A stretch of DNA of 6,807 bases from Propionibacteriaceae bacterium (GTDB taxonomy: Bacteria; Actinomycetota; Actinomycetes; Propionibacteriales; Propionibacteriaceae): contig JAISTI010000213.1 of assembly GCA_031272685.1 (NCBI GenBank), positions 1 to 6,807 of the forward strand. Direction: 5' to 3'. Both the position numbers and the translations under genes were made by a program. Positions within the stretch are counted from its first letter, which is position 1. The number at the start of each line of letters is the position of its first letter. The notes beneath the pieces are model-generated. The model did not search any database. It worked only from the letters and a program-made list of their open reading frames with translations, and had not been told where the DNA came from. Positions 6,176 to 6,807 of this stretch are shown piece by piece.

Positions 6176-6613
6176 TCAAGCTACGACACGTAGCTTCGTT
6201 TGGTTCTCTTCCGGGGCCTCTGGAAGTGGGTCTTGGACTTGCTGGAGTTGCTCCCGCTTCCGCCTGCTCCTGTCGTGTTCAAACCACTTGATAGGGGCAA
6301 ATCCCTCAAGCTCCGTGTACCGGCTCCCATAGGCGACCACAACCGCTGGATCAAGGTGGTCGCACAAAACTTTGAAGACATCGATGTACGCAGAAAGGCG
6401 GCTCCGGATACCCATTGTCGATACGGCGATACAGGATCCCCGTGGTATTCCTGCGTCAAAAAAGCTGAGGCTGTCATCGGATCCCCAGCCGACAGCGGGC
6501 ACTACAGTTATGCGGCAAGCATCCTGGGGAAACATGAACGTCTCGATCCGCTGAATGCCGTCATCCCAGATGAGCGCCTTGAAGTGCTTCGTGTAGAGCA
6601 GGTCAATCGCCAA
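6176..6613 (-). pseudogene. DUF4417-like C-terminal fragment, probably 5'-truncated and horizontally acquired
   Basis: The 145-codon frame runs from TTG 6613 to TGA 6176-6178. Residues about 36-110 resemble the C-terminal half of DUF4417, a family of unknown function often seen in phages and mobile DNA. ITVVPAVGWGSDDSLSFF corresponds to the family's 'VIPNVRWGDERTYEFCF' region. AGIPRGSCIAVSTMG and VVVAYGSRYTELEG follow in the expected order. By recall, the first residues ([14 protein letters not shown]) line up with the middle of the domain, so perhaps 60-100 N-terminal residues are missing exactly where phosphofructokinase ends. The only upstream start overlaps the phosphofructokinase stop by 11 bp in another frame; the first ATG is at 6535. 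The tail after about 111 is charged and low-complexity (DRSRRKREQLQQ). GC is about 56% by hand count (236 of 420 bases, 6181-6600) against about 70% nearby. It could still be translated by coupling, so 'pseudogene' is a judgement. Confidence 0.55.
6178..6196 (-). terminator. Perfect 8-bp hairpin over the stop of the DUF4417-like frame
   Basis: AAGCTACG (6178-6185) and CGTAGCTT (6189-6196) are exact inverted repeats separated by three bases. They cover the last codons and part of the TGA of the DUF4417-like frame. The stem is half GC and no U-run follows on the minus strand, so it is at best a weak or factor-assisted terminator. On the plus strand the right arm is followed by a moderately T-rich stretch, but no plus-strand gene ends there. 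It may separate phosphofructokinase transcription from the GRE operon, or be a chance or mobile-element-derived palindrome. Confidence 0.35.
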
Positions 6614-6807
6614 GGCCGGTGCCGACCTTGCGGGCGGTTTGCACCCATTCGTGGTCGGTGGGGACGTATTTGATTTTGCCGGCCACCTCGCTGAGGGGGA
6701 CGGGGGCCGTCTCGTCGCCTTTCACCGCCACCAGCACCCCGTAAACCCCGTCGGCCACCAGGTCGGCGGCGGCGGTGCCGAGGCGGGTGGCGAGCAGCCG
6801 GTCGGAG
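6603..6807 (-). CDS. pfkA: 6-phosphofructokinase, C-terminal 67 residues (5' part outside window)
   Basis: Read on the minus strand from the right edge, the frame gives [17 protein letters not shown], then [38 protein letters not shown] and GLGD before TGA (6605-6603). [10 protein letters not shown] matches the family's conserved DR-x-L-A-(T/S)-R-x-G segment, and the rest follows the C-terminal lobe of family A phosphofructokinases as seen in actinobacteria. The enzyme phosphorylates fructose 6-phosphate to the 1,6-bisphosphate in the cytoplasm. The catalytic GGDG/GGE region that separates ATP-using from pyrophosphate-using enzymes lies outside the window, so the phosphoryl donor is undetermined. 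Base composition immediately downstream of its stop drops sharply, marking a junction with foreign-looking sequence. The native downstream neighbour may once have been the GRE operon. Confidence 0.9.
   Translation of the reverse strand, partial: SDRLLATRLGTAAADLVADGVYGVLVAVKGDETAPVPLSEVAGKIKYVPTDHEWVQTARKVGTGLGD

Noticed and set aside
6200..6673. A 157-codon plus-strand frame in the lower-GC segment
   Set aside because: It crosses the junction between the DUF4417-like region and phosphofructokinase, has no recognisable motif, and conflicts with two supported minus-strand frames.

Overview
The window is GC-rich (hand counts of sampled 60-base lines give 67-73% GC in the main genes). The best guess is a high-GC Gram-positive actinomycete. 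The C-terminus of a phosphofructokinase reads like actinobacterial homologues, and there is a teichoic-acid-type CDP-glycerol transferase. An oxygen-sensitive glycyl radical enzyme (GRE) suggests an anaerobic or facultative lifestyle. Genus cannot be fixed from sequence alone. No tRNA, rRNA, CRISPR array or insertion sequence was seen.

Layout, left to right. (1) Positions 1-1740, minus strand: a two-gene unit. A membrane-anchored family 2 glycosyltransferase is followed 4 bp later by the N-terminal two-thirds or so of a CNNM/CBS (HlyC/CorC-type) membrane protein that runs off the left edge. (2) Positions 1772-2995, plus strand: a CDP-glycerol:poly(glycerophosphate) glycerophosphotransferase-like gene. 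It is divergent from the glycosyltransferase, with only about 31 bp between the preferred starts. (3) Positions 3003-6072, minus strand: a radical-SAM activating enzyme and its GRE. The two genes overlap by 11 bp, with the GRE translated first. The GRE carries Cys-Gly-Glu at the active site and a C-terminal RVSGFSA glycyl radical loop. It is not pyruvate formate-lyase, which has two adjacent cysteines, and its substrate cannot be assigned. (4) Positions 6073-6175: the only real intergenic gap. It holds a candidate promoter and a cluster of TTGA/TCAA half-sites. (5) Positions 6176-6613, minus strand: a lower-GC (about 56%) reading frame resembling the C-terminal part of a DUF4417 domain. It starts abruptly at the end of the next gene and is most likely a 5'-truncated remnant of transferred DNA. 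(6) Positions 6603-6807, minus strand: the last 67 residues of 6-phosphofructokinase.

How they may work together. The glycosyltransferase and the CDP-glycerol transferase plausibly act on a cell-wall polymer and share a very short divergent control region. The GRE and its activase form a self-contained two-gene anaerobic enzyme system. No transporter, microcompartment gene, aldehyde/alcohol dehydrogenase or regulator in the window identifies its substrate. The least ordinary items are the orphan GRE/activase pair, the single-cluster form of the activase, and the foreign-looking DUF4417 remnant lodged between phosphofructokinase and the GRE.
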